64,000 bases of DNA from SIG459 sp045631645 (lineage in GTDB: Bacteria > Bacillota > Clostridia > Oscillospirales > Oscillospiraceae): contig JAZQVC010000038.1 of the NCBI GenBank assembly GCA_045631645.1, positions 1 to 64,000 of the forward strand, read 5' to 3'. Numbering within the stretch: the stretch's first letter is position 1; each line of letters begins with the position of its first letter. Positions 7,776 to 16,339 of this stretch are shown here, one piece after another. The notes beneath the pieces were generated by a model. The model had not been told where the DNA came from and did no database searches. It saw nothing but the letters and a program-made list of their open reading frames with translations. The translations under genes and the position numbers were made by a program.

Positions 7776-8615
7776 CTACTGCTTGTCAAGATAAAACTTC
7801 ATTTCTTTGCCTTCATTTTCAGCTCTTACAAGCTGATAATATCTCTCCATTTCAACAATAGACATCTCCTCAAGCTTTTTTCCTTCGGAGAGAACTTTCT
7901 CCTCCATATTGCGGAAACGTCTGATAGATTTTTCGCAGGCTTTATGAAGAGCGGTTTCAGGATCAACCTTGCAATGACGGGCAACATTTACAACAGCATA
8001 CAAAAGATCTCCTATTTCCTCTTCTATGTTTCCCCCGTCATTTGTAGAAATGCCTTCTTGCAATTCATTAAACTCTTCATCAACTTTCATAAGCGCATAG
8101 CTTACATCAGGCCAAACGAAGCCGCTGTCAGCAGCTTTTTTCTGAACCTTTTCAGCTCTCCAAAGAGCAGGAAGCGTCTCTGCAACGCCTTCCATTGCGC
8201 TTGTCACGGTTTTCTGGGATTTTTCAAGGCGCTTAACCTCGTCCCATGTTTTAAGGACTTCTTCGCTGTTTTCGCAAACAGCATCGCCAAAAACATGAGG
8301 ATGGCGGAAAACAAGCTTTTTACACGCTGTATCAGCAACTGCATTCAGGTCAAAGTTGCCCTTTTCCTCTTCCATACAGGTATGGAAAATTACCTGCATA
8401 AGAAGATCGCCCAGTTCTTCGCGAAGATTTTCATTATCTCCGCTATCGATGGCATGAGCAAGCTCATAAGCTTCCTCAATTACATTGCGTCGAATACTCT
8501 CATGAGTTTGTTCAGCATCCCAGGGGCAACCACCCGGAGCGCGAAGAATTGCAATTATTTTTCTGAAATCTTCTATATCGTAATTGTCTTTAATGCTGAA
8601 GTTCGTCATTTCCAT
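7776..8615 (-). CDS. mazG: Nucleoside triphosphate pyrophosphohydrolase MazG
   Basis: 279 residues with the two tandem MazG domains of the full-length enzyme. Domain 1 opens LRAPGGCPWDAEQTHES and has the metal-binding EEAYELAHAI and EELGDLLMQV helices (about 45-75). Domain 2 repeats this with VDEEFNELQEGI and EEIGDLLYAVVNVAR (about 175-215). It hydrolyses (d)NTPs to monophosphates and PPi, a house-cleaning role. Start ATG at 8615 has an AAAGGA site. It follows the flippase gene by 15 nt, matching Bacillus yabM-yabN. Confidence 0.95.
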   Translation of the reverse strand: MEMTNFSIKDNYDIEDFRKIIAILRAPGGCPWDAEQTHESIRRNVIEEAYELAHAIDSGDNENLREELGDLLMQVIFHTCMEEEKGNFDLNAVADTACKKLVFRHPHVFGDAVCENSEEVLKTWDEVKRLEKSQKTVTSAMEGVAETLPALWRAEKVQKKAADSGFVWPDVSYALMKVDEEFNELQEGISTNDGGNIEEEIGDLLYAVVNVARHCKVDPETALHKACEKSIRRFRNMEEKVLSEGKKLEEMSIVEMERYYQLVRAENEGKEMKFYLDKQ

Positions 8616-8630
8616 ATTCTGTCCTTTTAC

Positions 8631-10232
8631 TTAATGTATATGCAAGAGCTTTGCAATTTTTTCACCTTTGGGAATAAGCTTCATATCCTCAATGGTAATT
8701 GCTCTTGTAACGATTATGAGCACAAGATAAACAAGCGCAGCAGCGCCAACACCCACGACCATTGCAAGAGCCATTCTTGACCAACCATCGCCAAGAATAT
8801 AGGACACGATTCCGTAAACAGCCCATGCAGCAGCCGCCATAACGAGGCAGCTTATTACGGGACGGAGGAGCATTCTCTTAAGCGAGGGCTTTCTTTCCAT
8901 GCACTTGCAAAGGAAGAAATAGTTCATGCCGCACATAACAATATAGCAACAAAGGGTGCCAATAGGAGCGCCAACAATATTGATATTGGGATTGCCGACC
9001 AGTACCCAGTTTACGCCTATCTTAACAAATCCGCCGATAATCATGGAATAAAGGGGATATCTTTCGTTTCCGTGTGCCTGCAAAATTGCATTGGAAACAA
9101 GGGCAAGGCAAACGAAAACAGAACTGATGCCGAGAAGCATAAGCAGGGATGAACCAGCTTCGTGGCTATCGGGATAAACGACATTCATAATGGGATAGCT
9201 CAGTACGCTAAGACCTATGCCCATAGGCATGCAGATAATGGATGCGATTCTTACGCAACTTTCACCGATTTCGCATCCCTCCTCACCTTTCTTAGCAGCA
9301 ACGCAAGCCGCAATTGAGGGAACAAGAGAAATTGTGAGGGGAGTTATAAATGCTGCGGGAAGATTATAGAGAGTGACTGTCTTAGAATATACGCCGTAGA
9401 GGACATCACTTTCTGCAACGGTGAAGCCCGCGCTGTTCTGAAGCTGAGACAATACCAGCTTACTGTCGATAAGAGTGAAGATGCTCATAACGCTTGCGCC
9501 CAAGGTAATGGGAATTGCAATTGTCATAAGCTTTTTAAATATCTTGCCTGCCTTATCTGGAACATCTGCATTTTCTCTGCTTACGACATTATAATCGCGT
9601 CTCTTGCAGAAGAACATATAGGCCAAAGCAGCAAGGGATCCAGCCGAGACACCGAAAATCGCGCCTGCAGAGCTTACAGGAAGGCCAAGACCTTTTTTGG
9701 TGAGTAGAAAAGCAAGGGCAAATCCAACTATAAGTTTGACAAGAACCTCAATAATCTGGCTTACGGTGGTGGGGGTCATATTACCGTGACCCTGAATATA
9801 TCCTCTGTACGCGCTGATTACGCAGCAGAAAAACACGCTGGGTGCAATTGCCAAAATGCTCTGTGCAGATCGGGGAGAATCCATTCCCACAGCAAACTCA
9901 ACGTGAAATATGGAAAGAGCAGCAGTTCCGATGATACCAATAACGGCGAAGGTTATAAAGGCAACGGAGAAAGTGCGCTTTGCCTGCATGGGTCTGCCGA
10001 GGGTATTGGCTTCGCTTATCATTCTTGAAAGCGCAACGGGAAGACCGGCAGTGGCAATAGTGAGGAAAACATTATAAATGTTATAGGCCATATTGAAATA
10101 GCCAAATCCAACGTCTCCGAGAATATTGCCGAGAGGGATCTTATATATAGCTCCGAGTATTTTAATTAAAACAACGCCGAATGTGAGTATAGCGGCGCCA
10201 TGAAGATAATTTTGTTTCTTAGAATCAGACAA
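8631..10232 (-). CDS. MOP-superfamily polysaccharide flippase (YabM/SpoVB-like)
   Basis: The start is placed at TTG 10232 because AAACGGAGG ends 7 nt upstream; a more distal TTG at 10256 sits inside that site. The 533-residue product has about 14 hydrophobic helices and the polysaccharide-biosynthesis/SpoVB signature near the N-terminus (GAIYKIPLGNILGDVGFG) plus YRGYIQGHGNMTPTTVSQ. Family members flip lipid-linked glycans or lipid II across the membrane; SpoVB acts in spore cortex synthesis. Gene order with mazG, hup and rqcP points to the YabM subgroup. Which lipid is moved is not decidable here. Confidence 0.88.
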   Translation of the reverse strand: MSDSKKQNYLHGAAILTFGVVLIKILGAIYKIPLGNILGDVGFGYFNMAYNIYNVFLTIATAGLPVALSRMISEANTLGRPMQAKRTFSVAFITFAVIGIIGTAALSIFHVEFAVGMDSPRSAQSILAIAPSVFFCCVISAYRGYIQGHGNMTPTTVSQIIEVLVKLIVGFALAFLLTKKGLGLPVSSAGAIFGVSAGSLAALAYMFFCKRRDYNVVSRENADVPDKAGKIFKKLMTIAIPITLGASVMSIFTLIDSKLVLSQLQNSAGFTVAESDVLYGVYSKTVTLYNLPAAFITPLTISLVPSIAACVAAKKGEEGCEIGESCVRIASIICMPMGIGLSVLSYPIMNVVYPDSHEAGSSLLMLLGISSVFVCLALVSNAILQAHGNERYPLYSMIIGGFVKIGVNWVLVGNPNINIVGAPIGTLCCYIVMCGMNYFFLCKCMERKPSLKRMLLRPVISCLVMAAAAWAVYGIVSYILGDGWSRMALAMVVGVGAAALVYLVLIIVTRAITIEDMKLIPKGEKIAKLLHIH

Positions 10233-10259
10233 AATATTTCCTCCGTTTTTAATCAACTA

Positions 10260-11537
10260 TTAATCGACATAGTGGGTGCGGATAATCTCCTCCCACTCAA
10301 GGTATTTATGCTCGTAAAAATGAACTCCGTCCCAAGTATCACGGTCAGAAAGAAAACCTGTTTCATCAACCATTGTTGTCACGCAATCCAGATAATAGCA
10401 GCCTTTTTCAATAGCGAGTTTCTTGAGAGCTCCGTTATAGGCATTTACATTTGCCCTTGTGAAAATCCCTCCGGAATCACGTTTTGTATTCACGGGAGTC
10501 AGAGACAGAATATAGATATCGGCATCAGGAAGAGAGCTTTGAAGAGTGTCGATTATTACAGCATAATTGGCCTTAAATCGCGAAGGATCCATTCCAATTT
10601 CGTTTATGCCAAGTTCTATATAAACCTTTGAATAATCTCCTGCGGCAGCTGCGCCCACGGCGGTTTCATATGTACCGATGGGAGAATAAAAATCATATTT
10701 GGAAATGGCAGAGAAAACGGTCATTCCAGTGGTTGAATAGAAAGCCCCGGCATCTATCTCACTGTAATAGCTTAGTCCGTCCACAAGGCTGTTGCCGATG
10801 AAGCAGGCATCGCGAAAAAAGTCATCCCCTGCCCGCTGACGCAAAGGAGCAGTGGATCCAACATGATCCTCAAGACTAACTCCACTGCGCAGGCTCGGAA
10901 TAAGTATGCGGGAAATTATGGAGTAAAGCTCTCCCCTGCTTACACTGTCTTCCGGGCGAAAGTTCCCCTTTTCATCCAGATCGAAAAAAACGCCGACTCT
11001 GCAGAGGTAATAAATTGCTTCTGCATAGGGATTTCCAACATCCACATCGGGAATGCTTCCGTCAAGAATATGGCTGATAACGGGCATATTTTGCTTGGGA
11101 AATGCCTTATAGAGCATATGTGCAAGCTCGCCGCGGGTAACAGCCGAATTAAGAGTTGCGTCATCGGAAATAATCAATCTATATTTAAGAGAGTAATCCA
11201 CATATGTTCTGTGCCAAGGCTTTGTTTCGGGAAAAACATAGTTATCCAGATAAAACATACTGTGAATTTTGGCAGCAGCGGATATAGCTTCTACCCTTGT
11301 CAGATTACCGCCGCATTCAGCAACGGAATTGCCCGCAGCGCCTGAGGTTGCCACGGAAAAAACCTTGGCAAGATAATCGGCACCTTCAAGACCTTCACCG
11401 AATTCGGTAAAAAGATTATGCTCATGCTCGAAATTATTATGAGGGTCCAACTTTCTGGGCTGCCAAGCAAAGGAAGAGGTACACAGGACAGATATAAAAA
11501 TACAAAATGAAAGCGCAAAGCATAAAAGCTTTTTCAT
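10260..11537 (-). CDS. Secreted SLH-domain SGNH/GDSL hydrolase
   Basis: Start ATG at 11537 gives a clear signal peptide (MKKLLCFALSFCIFISV, cleavage near SSFA, residue 23). Residues about 60-240 hold S-layer-homology repeats (LTRVEAISAAAKI, VTRGELAHMLYKAF, FRPEDSVSRGELYSIISRI) that bind pyruvylated wall polymers. Residues about 255-425 form an SGNH hydrolase: block I FIGNSLVDGL with the nucleophilic Ser, block III-like ELGINEIG, and block V WDGVHFYEHKY supplying Asp and His. The likely job is deacylating or deacetylating cell-surface glycans. It stands between a SLOG protein (10 nt upstream) and the flippase (27 nt downstream), consistent with envelope work. Confidence 0.85.
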   Translation of the reverse strand: MKKLLCFALSFCIFISVLCTSSFAWQPRKLDPHNNFEHEHNLFTEFGEGLEGADYLAKVFSVATSGAAGNSVAECGGNLTRVEAISAAAKIHSMFYLDNYVFPETKPWHRTYVDYSLKYRLIISDDATLNSAVTRGELAHMLYKAFPKQNMPVISHILDGSIPDVDVGNPYAEAIYYLCRVGVFFDLDEKGNFRPEDSVSRGELYSIISRILIPSLRSGVSLEDHVGSTAPLRQRAGDDFFRDACFIGNSLVDGLSYYSEIDAGAFYSTTGMTVFSAISKYDFYSPIGTYETAVGAAAAGDYSKVYIELGINEIGMDPSRFKANYAVIIDTLQSSLPDADIYILSLTPVNTKRDSGGIFTRANVNAYNGALKKLAIEKGCYYLDCVTTMVDETGFLSDRDTWDGVHFYEHKYLEWEEIIRTHYVD

Positions 11538-11547
11538 ATAACACCAC

Positions 11548-12051
11548 TTAATCGTTAATTGGGAGCTGGATAAGCTCAAGTCCGTTTCTTATAGCATAAA
11601 GCAGAGTATTCATAGTTCCACCTCTGCGACCATTATACGCAGCAATCAGAACAGAAGAGGAATCAACCATATAACGGTTTCTGTTCATATAACAGTCAGG
11701 AGAATAATCCCTTTGAATAACGGTCTGATAGTCACATTCAGAAACAAGACGAAGGTAACGTTGCTTTTGTTGTGCATTCCACCCCATCGCCTGCCCCTCG
11801 AAGGGAATTGCGGCTTCAAGGGTAACTTCCGGATGTTCTTCACGAAGGGACAAAACGGCTTCGCAAAAATAAAAATCGCAGCCCGTCGCCATGCCGCAAA
11901 TGAAATGGCACCTTCCGCTGCGATAAACGGCTTCTACAGCGTCGTAAATGCTTTCTTTAAGAGCAATGCAGTTTTTATCCTCTTCATTCTGCCCCCAGGG
12001 CAGCTTGGATTCTCTATGACCTGTAAAGCAGCAGCTGTTTGATTTTTCCAC
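11548..12051 (-). CDS. SLOG-superfamily protein (DUF1273/YpsA-like)
   Basis: GTG start at 12051 with an AGGTGAG site. The 167-residue Rossmann-like protein begins CCFTGHRESKLPWG and has FICGMATGCDFYFCEAVL and the C-terminal VLIAAYNGRRGGTMNTLLYA, the Gly-rich nucleotide-binding landmarks of the YpsA/DUF1273 branch of SLOG proteins. YpsA in Bacillus affects cell division and stress resistance; SLOG domains bind nucleotide-derived ligands. It heads the minus-strand envelope/flippase cluster. Precise ligand unknown. Confidence 0.85.
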   Translation of the reverse strand: MEKSNSCCFTGHRESKLPWGQNEEDKNCIALKESIYDAVEAVYRSGRCHFICGMATGCDFYFCEAVLSLREEHPEVTLEAAIPFEGQAMGWNAQQKQRYLRLVSECDYQTVIQRDYSPDCYMNRNRYMVDSSSVLIAAYNGRRGGTMNTLLYAIRNGLELIQLPIND

Positions 12052-12110
12052 CGTTTCTCACCTCGTATCAAGCTATTTTACTACCATTTATATATAATGT
12101 CAAAACCCTA

Positions 12111-12138
12111 TTGCATAATTTATCGAATGTGGTATACT
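12111..12138 (+). promoter_or_regulatory. Promoter of the FMN-riboswitch/ribU unit
   Basis: TTGCAT (12111-12116), 16-nt spacer, TATACT (12133-12138), about 17 nt before the aptamer. Confidence 0.65.
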
Positions 12139-12154
12139 TGCATTAATAATACAG

Positions 12155-12280
12155 ATATCTTCAGGGCAGGGTGAAAATCCCGACCGGCGGTATAGTCCGC
12201 GAGCGCTTGCGCATGAATCGGTGTAACTCCGATACCGACAGTAATGACCATTGGTCAAAGTCTGGATGGAAGAAGATAAT
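12155..12280 (+). ncRNA. FMN riboswitch (RFN element)
   Basis: Conserved RFN blocks appear in order: ATCTTCAGGGCAGGGTGAAA, TCCCGACCGGCGGTA, AGTCCGCGAGCG, CCGACAGT, GTCTGGATGGAAGAAGAT. The aptamer binds FMN; when FMN is plentiful the downstream terminator should form and shut off riboflavin uptake. Confidence 0.96.
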
Positions 12281-12309
12281 AGCGATTTTTTACCTTCGCT
12301 TAATCTTTG

Positions 12310-12350
12310 TGCATCTGCAGATATATCTGTATGATGCATTTTTATTTTTT
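12310..12350 (+). terminator. Riboswitch expression-platform terminator
   Basis: Hairpin GCATCTGCAGA / TCTGTATGATGC (one bulge) followed by ATTTTTATTTTTT lies between the FMN aptamer and the ribU ribosome binding site, so control is by premature termination. Confidence 0.75.
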
Positions 12351-12363
12351 GGAGGTAGTTCCC

Positions 12364-12915
12364 GTGAATGTTAAGCACCGTACCCGCAAACTCACCGCAA
12401 TGGCTATTATGATTGCGATATCCGTTGTGTTGGTTTATTTTATTCATATCCCCATCTTCCCTCAGGTCGCTTTTCTTGAATATGACCCCGCAGACATCTC
12501 AATTCTCATCTGCGGCTTTGCCTTCGGACCCGTTGCTGGAATTTGCGTAACAATTATAGCATCCCTTATTCAGGGGCTCACCGTCAGCGCCCACAGCGGT
12601 GTTTACGGAATACTCATGCACGTTATTGCAACAAGCGCCTTTGTTCTTGTTTCTTCGATCATATATCGCCGGCATAAGAGCAAAAAAGCAGCAGCCATTG
12701 CGCTTATTTGCGGTGTTGCTGCAATGGTTATCGTTATGGTTCCTGCCAATCTTTTTATCACTCCTTACTTTATGGGAGTTCCCAGAAGCCTTGTCGTCGA
12801 TCTTCTTGGCTTTATCGTTGCATTTAACGCCATTAAAGCCGGAATTAACGGATTTCTAACCTTCCTGCTTTATAAAAGCGTATCCAAACTTTTCAAACAT
12901 TTTGAAGTTAAATAA
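12364..12915 (+). CDS. ribU: Riboflavin ECF transporter substrate-binding subunit RibU
   Basis: GTG start at 12364, fixed by GGAGGT 7 nt upstream and just after the riboswitch terminator. 183 residues, six membrane helices. ECF S-component features are present: an N-terminal basic stretch before helix 1, FLEYDPADISILICGFAFGP and the GISA-like G-x-C-x-T motif near residue 62. It captures riboflavin outside and delivers it with the shared EcfAA'T module, which is not in this window. The FMN riboswitch directly upstream confirms the substrate. Single-gene unit closed by a strong terminator. Confidence 0.95.
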   Translation: MNVKHRTRKLTAMAIMIAISVVLVYFIHIPIFPQVAFLEYDPADISILICGFAFGPVAGICVTIIASLIQGLTVSAHSGVYGILMHVIATSAFVLVSSIIYRRHKSKKAAAIALICGVAAMVIVMVPANLFITPYFMGVPRSLVVDLLGFIVAFNAIKAGINGFLTFLLYKSVSKLFKHFEVK

Positions 12916-12917
12916 TA

Positions 12918-12953
12918 AAAAATAACCGATGCAATTGCATCGGTTATTTTTTA
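12918..12953. terminator. Bidirectional terminator
   Basis: Near-perfect palindrome AAAAAATAACCGATGCAA / TTGCATCGGTTATTTTTT shared by ribU and the convergent ligase gene. Confidence 0.9.
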
Positions 12954-12955
12954 TA

Positions 12956-15235
12956 TTAAAGCTTGCTTCTAATTATCTTGCCGCTGGTGGTCTTGGGAAG
13001 TTCAGTGCGGAAGACAATGATTCTGGGATACTTATAGGGAGCGGTACGCTTCTTAACATACTCCTGAATCTCAGCAGCGAGCTCATCGCTACCCTCATTT
13101 CCCTTAGTCAGAACGATGCTGGCTTTGACAACCTGTCCACGTACGGGATCGGGTTCAGCGGAGACACCGCATTCAAGAACATAGGGAAGTTCCATAATAA
13201 CGGACTCGATTTCGAAAGGTCCGATTCTGTAACCGGAGGACTTGATAAGGTCATCAGCGCGGCCGACATACCAGAGGTAGTCATCCTCATCGCGCCATGC
13301 AAGGTCACCGGTATGGTAGAATCCGTCATGCCAAACAGCAGAGGTTTCGGCTTCATTTTCAAAATAACCCATGAAAAGTCCGCAGGGAGCGCCATCGCTG
13401 ACCTTTATGCAGATTTCACCGGGTTCGCCATCGGCAGCCTCTTCGCCTTCAGCAGTAAGCAGGTGGACATCATACAGGGGGTTAGGTTTACCCATAGAGC
13501 CGATTTTAGGCGCCATACCTACATAGTTACCGATAACGCAGGTGGTTTCGGTCTGACCAAAACCTTCCATGATGGAGAGTCCGGTATGCTCGCGGAAGCG
13601 GTTGAAAACTTCGGGGTTCATTGCCTCGCCGGCAGTGGATGCATGCTTAATAGTGCTGAGGTCATATTTGCTGAGATCTTCTTTAATGAAGAAGCGATAC
13701 ATGGTGGGAGGCGCACAGAAGGTGGTTATGCCGTACTTCTTGAACATCGGCATAATGTCATCGGCATGGAAACGGTCGAAGTCATAGACGAATACAGCTG
13801 CTTCGCAGAGCCACTGACCGAAGAGCTTGCCCCACATAGCCTTTGCCCAGCCGGTATCGGAAATTGTGAGATGAAGTCCATCGGGATCAACACAGTGCCA
13901 ATATCTTGCAGTAACGAAATGTCCGAGAGGGTATTTGCAGTTATGTGCTGCAAGCTTGGGATAGCCGGTAGAGCCGGAGGTAAATATCATCATCATAGGA
14001 TCATCGCCGCAAATACTGTCCGCAGTGCGGGCGAAGCGGCTTGAATACATCTCGAACTCATCGTCGAAGCAGTGCCATCCTTCGCACTTACCATTGACAA
14101 CGATCATGTTTTTGATATTACCGTATTTTTCAATAGCGCTGCGGGATTCGATGGTGGATGTTCCGTCAGCAGTGCAGATAATATGCTTAACGTGAGCAAC
14201 ATCAAAGCGGTAGAGATAATCCTTCTCGAGAAGCTGGTCAACGGCCGGAATAGCAACTGCGCCAAGTTTTTCAAGACCAATAAGTATGGGCCAGAACTGC
14301 CAGTTGCGGCGGAGAACAAGCATTACAGCATCGCCTTTTTCAATTCCCAGAGAGCGGAAATAGTTAGCAGCTCTGTTGCTCATCTTTTTCATTTCGCCAA
14401 ATGTGAAACGATGCTCGCTCTTATCAGCGCCAATATGCACCATTGCAAGCTTGTCAGGCTGCTTTTCTGCTATTGCGTCAACAACATCGAAAGCGAAATT
14501 GAAACGATCGGTGTTTTTGAAAGAAATGCTCTTGAGAACACCGCTGCCGTCTTCAACAGGCTCGATGAAGTTTTCCCAAATGCGCTTTTTGCCTGCTTCG
14601 CGGGTTGCGGTAATTGCAGGAACTGCGGCGCGCTTGGGCTGAACTTCCTCATCGGGAGTGAGAACAATAGCATAAAACTCGCAGTCGGTGCCATTGGTTG
14701 CAATGAGACCGTGAGGAGTTGTGGAGTCATAGTAAACGGTATCGCCGGGGCCAAGGATCTCGATATGATCACCAATCTGAACCTTCAGATAACCGCTTAT
14801 AACGATATCGCACTCCTGACCTTCATGAGTGGTCAGTTCAATAGGCATCAGCTGAGCTTCAGGGGAAAACTTGCTGTAAACATAAAGAGGCTCTGCAATT
14901 CTGTTGCGGAATCTATGAGCAAGGTTATAGTAGGTCATTCCGTGGGCCTGCTCAACGCGCTGTCCTTCCCCTCTTCTTGTAAGGGTATAGCTGCTGAGTC
15001 GGGGCGCAGTGCCTTCAATAAGCTCTGTAACGTCGACGCCAAGAGCCTGGGCGCACATATAAAGGAATGCGAAGTCCAGATCCTGCTCGCCGGCCTCATA
15101 GGAAAGATACTCATCAAGAGATATGCCAATCTTCTTGGCCATATAATCTTCACTGTAACCAAGTATTGAGCGCAGTTCCTGAATACGACTGGCGATTTCC
15201 AGAATTTTGAACTGCAAAGCATTTTTTGTCTGCAT
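12956..15235 (-). CDS. HTH-cupin-acyl-CoA ligase fusion, T-box (Val?) controlled
   Basis: ATG at 15235 behind AGGGAGG. 759 residues in three parts. An XRE-type helix-turn-helix spans about 14-75. A cupin spans about 110-195 (THEGQECDIVISG, GPGDTVYYDSTTPHG). An ANL-family AMP-forming acyl-CoA synthetase spans about 240-759, with the ATP loop TSGSTGYPK (about 415), GEAMNPEVF, GFGQTETT, the hinge YHTGDLAWRDEDDYLWYVGR and the catalytic Lys753 in SGKII. It should activate a carboxylic acid to its CoA thioester. The T-box leader, whose specifier I read as GTC, and the nearby 2-oxoacid oxidoreductase point to a branched short-chain acid such as isobutyrate. The N-terminal module resembles a free-standing HTH-cupin repressor; here it may regulate, localise or sense ligand. 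A paralog lies at 16340-18646. Confidence 0.85.
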   Translation of the reverse strand: MQTKNALQFKILEIASRIQELRSILGYSEDYMAKKIGISLDEYLSYEAGEQDLDFAFLYMCAQALGVDVTELIEGTAPRLSSYTLTRRGEGQRVEQAHGMTYYNLAHRFRNRIAEPLYVYSKFSPEAQLMPIELTTHEGQECDIVISGYLKVQIGDHIEILGPGDTVYYDSTTPHGLIATNGTDCEFYAIVLTPDEEVQPKRAAVPAITATREAGKKRIWENFIEPVEDGSGVLKSISFKNTDRFNFAFDVVDAIAEKQPDKLAMVHIGADKSEHRFTFGEMKKMSNRAANYFRSLGIEKGDAVMLVLRRNWQFWPILIGLEKLGAVAIPAVDQLLEKDYLYRFDVAHVKHIICTADGTSTIESRSAIEKYGNIKNMIVVNGKCEGWHCFDDEFEMYSSRFARTADSICGDDPMMMIFTSGSTGYPKLAAHNCKYPLGHFVTARYWHCVDPDGLHLTISDTGWAKAMWGKLFGQWLCEAAVFVYDFDRFHADDIMPMFKKYGITTFCAPPTMYRFFIKEDLSKYDLSTIKHASTAGEAMNPEVFNRFREHTGLSIMEGFGQTETTCVIGNYVGMAPKIGSMGKPNPLYDVHLLTAEGEEAADGEPGEICIKVSDGAPCGLFMGYFENEAETSAVWHDGFYHTGDLAWRDEDDYLWYVGRADDLIKSSGYRIGPFEIESVIMELPYVLECGVSAEPDPVRGQVVKASIVLTKGNEGSDELAAEIQEYVKKRTAPYKYPRIIVFRTELPKTTSGKIIRSKL

Positions 15236-15261
15236 AAGGCAAACCTCCCTGAAAATTTTTG

Positions 15262-15545
15262 GGATAAATAAAAAAGTCCCCGGAAATCCGGGGACGGAAT
15301 ATACCGCGGTACCACCCTGGTTGCGGATTATAAATCCGCCACTTTTAGAGTCTTATAAAACTCATATTGCTCTTACGCGGCTTCACGGGAGGCTCTACTA
15401 ACCTTTCGGTTTTCTGCTCTCCGACTCCGGAGCGACAAGTTTCGGAAACAAACGCAATCTGCTTTCACCGACCGCAGACTCTCTGATGCGTCATAAATCC
15501 AACTCTCTCCATCATTGCCTTTAGTGTATTAAATTGATAAATAAC
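15262..15545 (-). promoter_or_regulatory. T-box leader 1 (specifier read as GTC, Val) with terminator
   Basis: On the minus strand the leader holds the T-box sequence AGGGTGGTACCGCGG (15301-15316) and then a terminator, stem GTCCCCGGA / TCCGGGGAC plus a T-run (15267-15297). Upstream is a Stem I with AG bulge (CAGAGAG) and distal loop GGTCGGTGAAA. In the specifier loop, between upper stem TTGGA/TCCGA and basal stem GGAG/CTCC, the 3' side reads AACTT-GTC-G. The triplet followed by a purine next to the basal stem is GTC, valine. A Leu reading (CTT) is possible if the loop register differs. Uncharged tRNA would stabilise the antiterminator and switch the ligase on. Confidence 0.9.
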
Positions 15546-15552
15546 TTTAAAA

Positions 15553-15581
15553 AGTATAAACGATAGCCCAAATTTCGTCAA
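15553..15581 (-). promoter_or_regulatory. Promoter of T-box 1 transcript
   Basis: Minus strand: TTGACG (15581-15576), 17-nt spacer, TATACT (15558-15553). A strong sigma-A match about 8 nt before the leader and just after the HAD gene stop. Confidence 0.8.
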
Positions 15582-15597
15582 GATCTTTTTGTCAAAA

Positions 15598-16284
15598 TCA
15601 AAGGCTTTCTATAAGCGCAGGTATTTCATCAAGACTCTTGACTACAAACTCGGGAACGATGTCCTCTCTGCCCTGCTTACCACTGGGATTAAACCAACAG
15701 GTATGGATTCCAACGTTGAGACCGCCCTTGATATCACTTGTGAGACTATCGCCGATTATTATCATCTCACTCTTCTCATAAGGAGGCATCTGGGCGAAGC
15801 ATTTATCGAAAAACTCTACACGGGGTTTATCAAATCCAACACGCTGAGAAATAAATATTTCCTCAAAGAAATGACCTATGTCTGCGCTTTTAAGTCTGGG
15901 CACCTGAACGGATTCATTTCCGTTAGTGACCAAATAAAGCTTATATTTTCCATAGAGGGACTCAAGAAATTCAACAGCACCGGGAATGAAATAGTGTCCT
16001 ATACCCAGATTGGTATTATAAAGCTGCTGAGTGGCGGCGCTGTCTCCCTCTACTCCAAGTGCCTCAAAAAGTCTGTCAAAACGATATACAAGGACCTGCT
16101 CTCTTGTAAGCTCTCCGCGTTCAAGCATCTCCCAGTGGCGCTTATTTATTTCGCTATAAAGACTAATGGTCTCTTCATTAGGCTCAATTCCCACTTCGCG
16201 AAAGGTTTTCCGGATTGCAACATGTTCTGCCTTGGTGAAATCAAGCAAGGTATCATCGCTATCAAGCAAAACCGCTTTAATCAT
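15598..16284 (-). CDS. HAD-superfamily YjjG-type nucleotidase
   Basis: 228 residues. HAD motif I is DSDDTLLDF (nucleophile Asp8, acid Asp10), motif II VTNG (about 117), motif III Lys in GFDKPRVEFF (about 148), motif IV IIIGDSLTSDIKGG (about 172). Layout and length match the YjjG family of pyrimidine 5'-nucleotidases that clear non-canonical nucleotides. Motif I has Ser where Leu/Val is usual, a minor change. The gene sits between the two ligase units, on the same strand. Its own promoter is not obvious; read-through from the upstream ligase is limited by a hairpin. Confidence 0.85.
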   Translation of the reverse strand: MIKAVLLDSDDTLLDFTKAEHVAIRKTFREVGIEPNEETISLYSEINKRHWEMLERGELTREQVLVYRFDRLFEALGVEGDSAATQQLYNTNLGIGHYFIPGAVEFLESLYGKYKLYLVTNGNESVQVPRLKSADIGHFFEEIFISQRVGFDKPRVEFFDKCFAQMPPYEKSEMIIIGDSLTSDIKGGLNVGIHTCWFNPSGKQGREDIVPEFVVKSLDEIPALIESL

Positions 16285-16301
16285 ATATTTTCTCCTTGTG
16301 T

Positions 16302-16332
16302 AAATGGGGCGAACAAAAGGTTCGCCCCATAA
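16302..16332 (-). terminator. Terminator after ligase 2
   Basis: Stem ATGGGGCGAAC / GTTCGCCCCAT (11 bp) with a short T-rich tail on the minus strand. Confidence 0.6.
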
Positions 16333-16339
16333 ATTTTGA

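Noticed and set aside
12929..15169. Long plus-strand open frames opposite the first ligase
   Set aside because: They lie wholly opposite a protein with complete ligase motifs and have no ribosome binding site or family signature; a by-product of codon bias. The same applies to 16697-18136.
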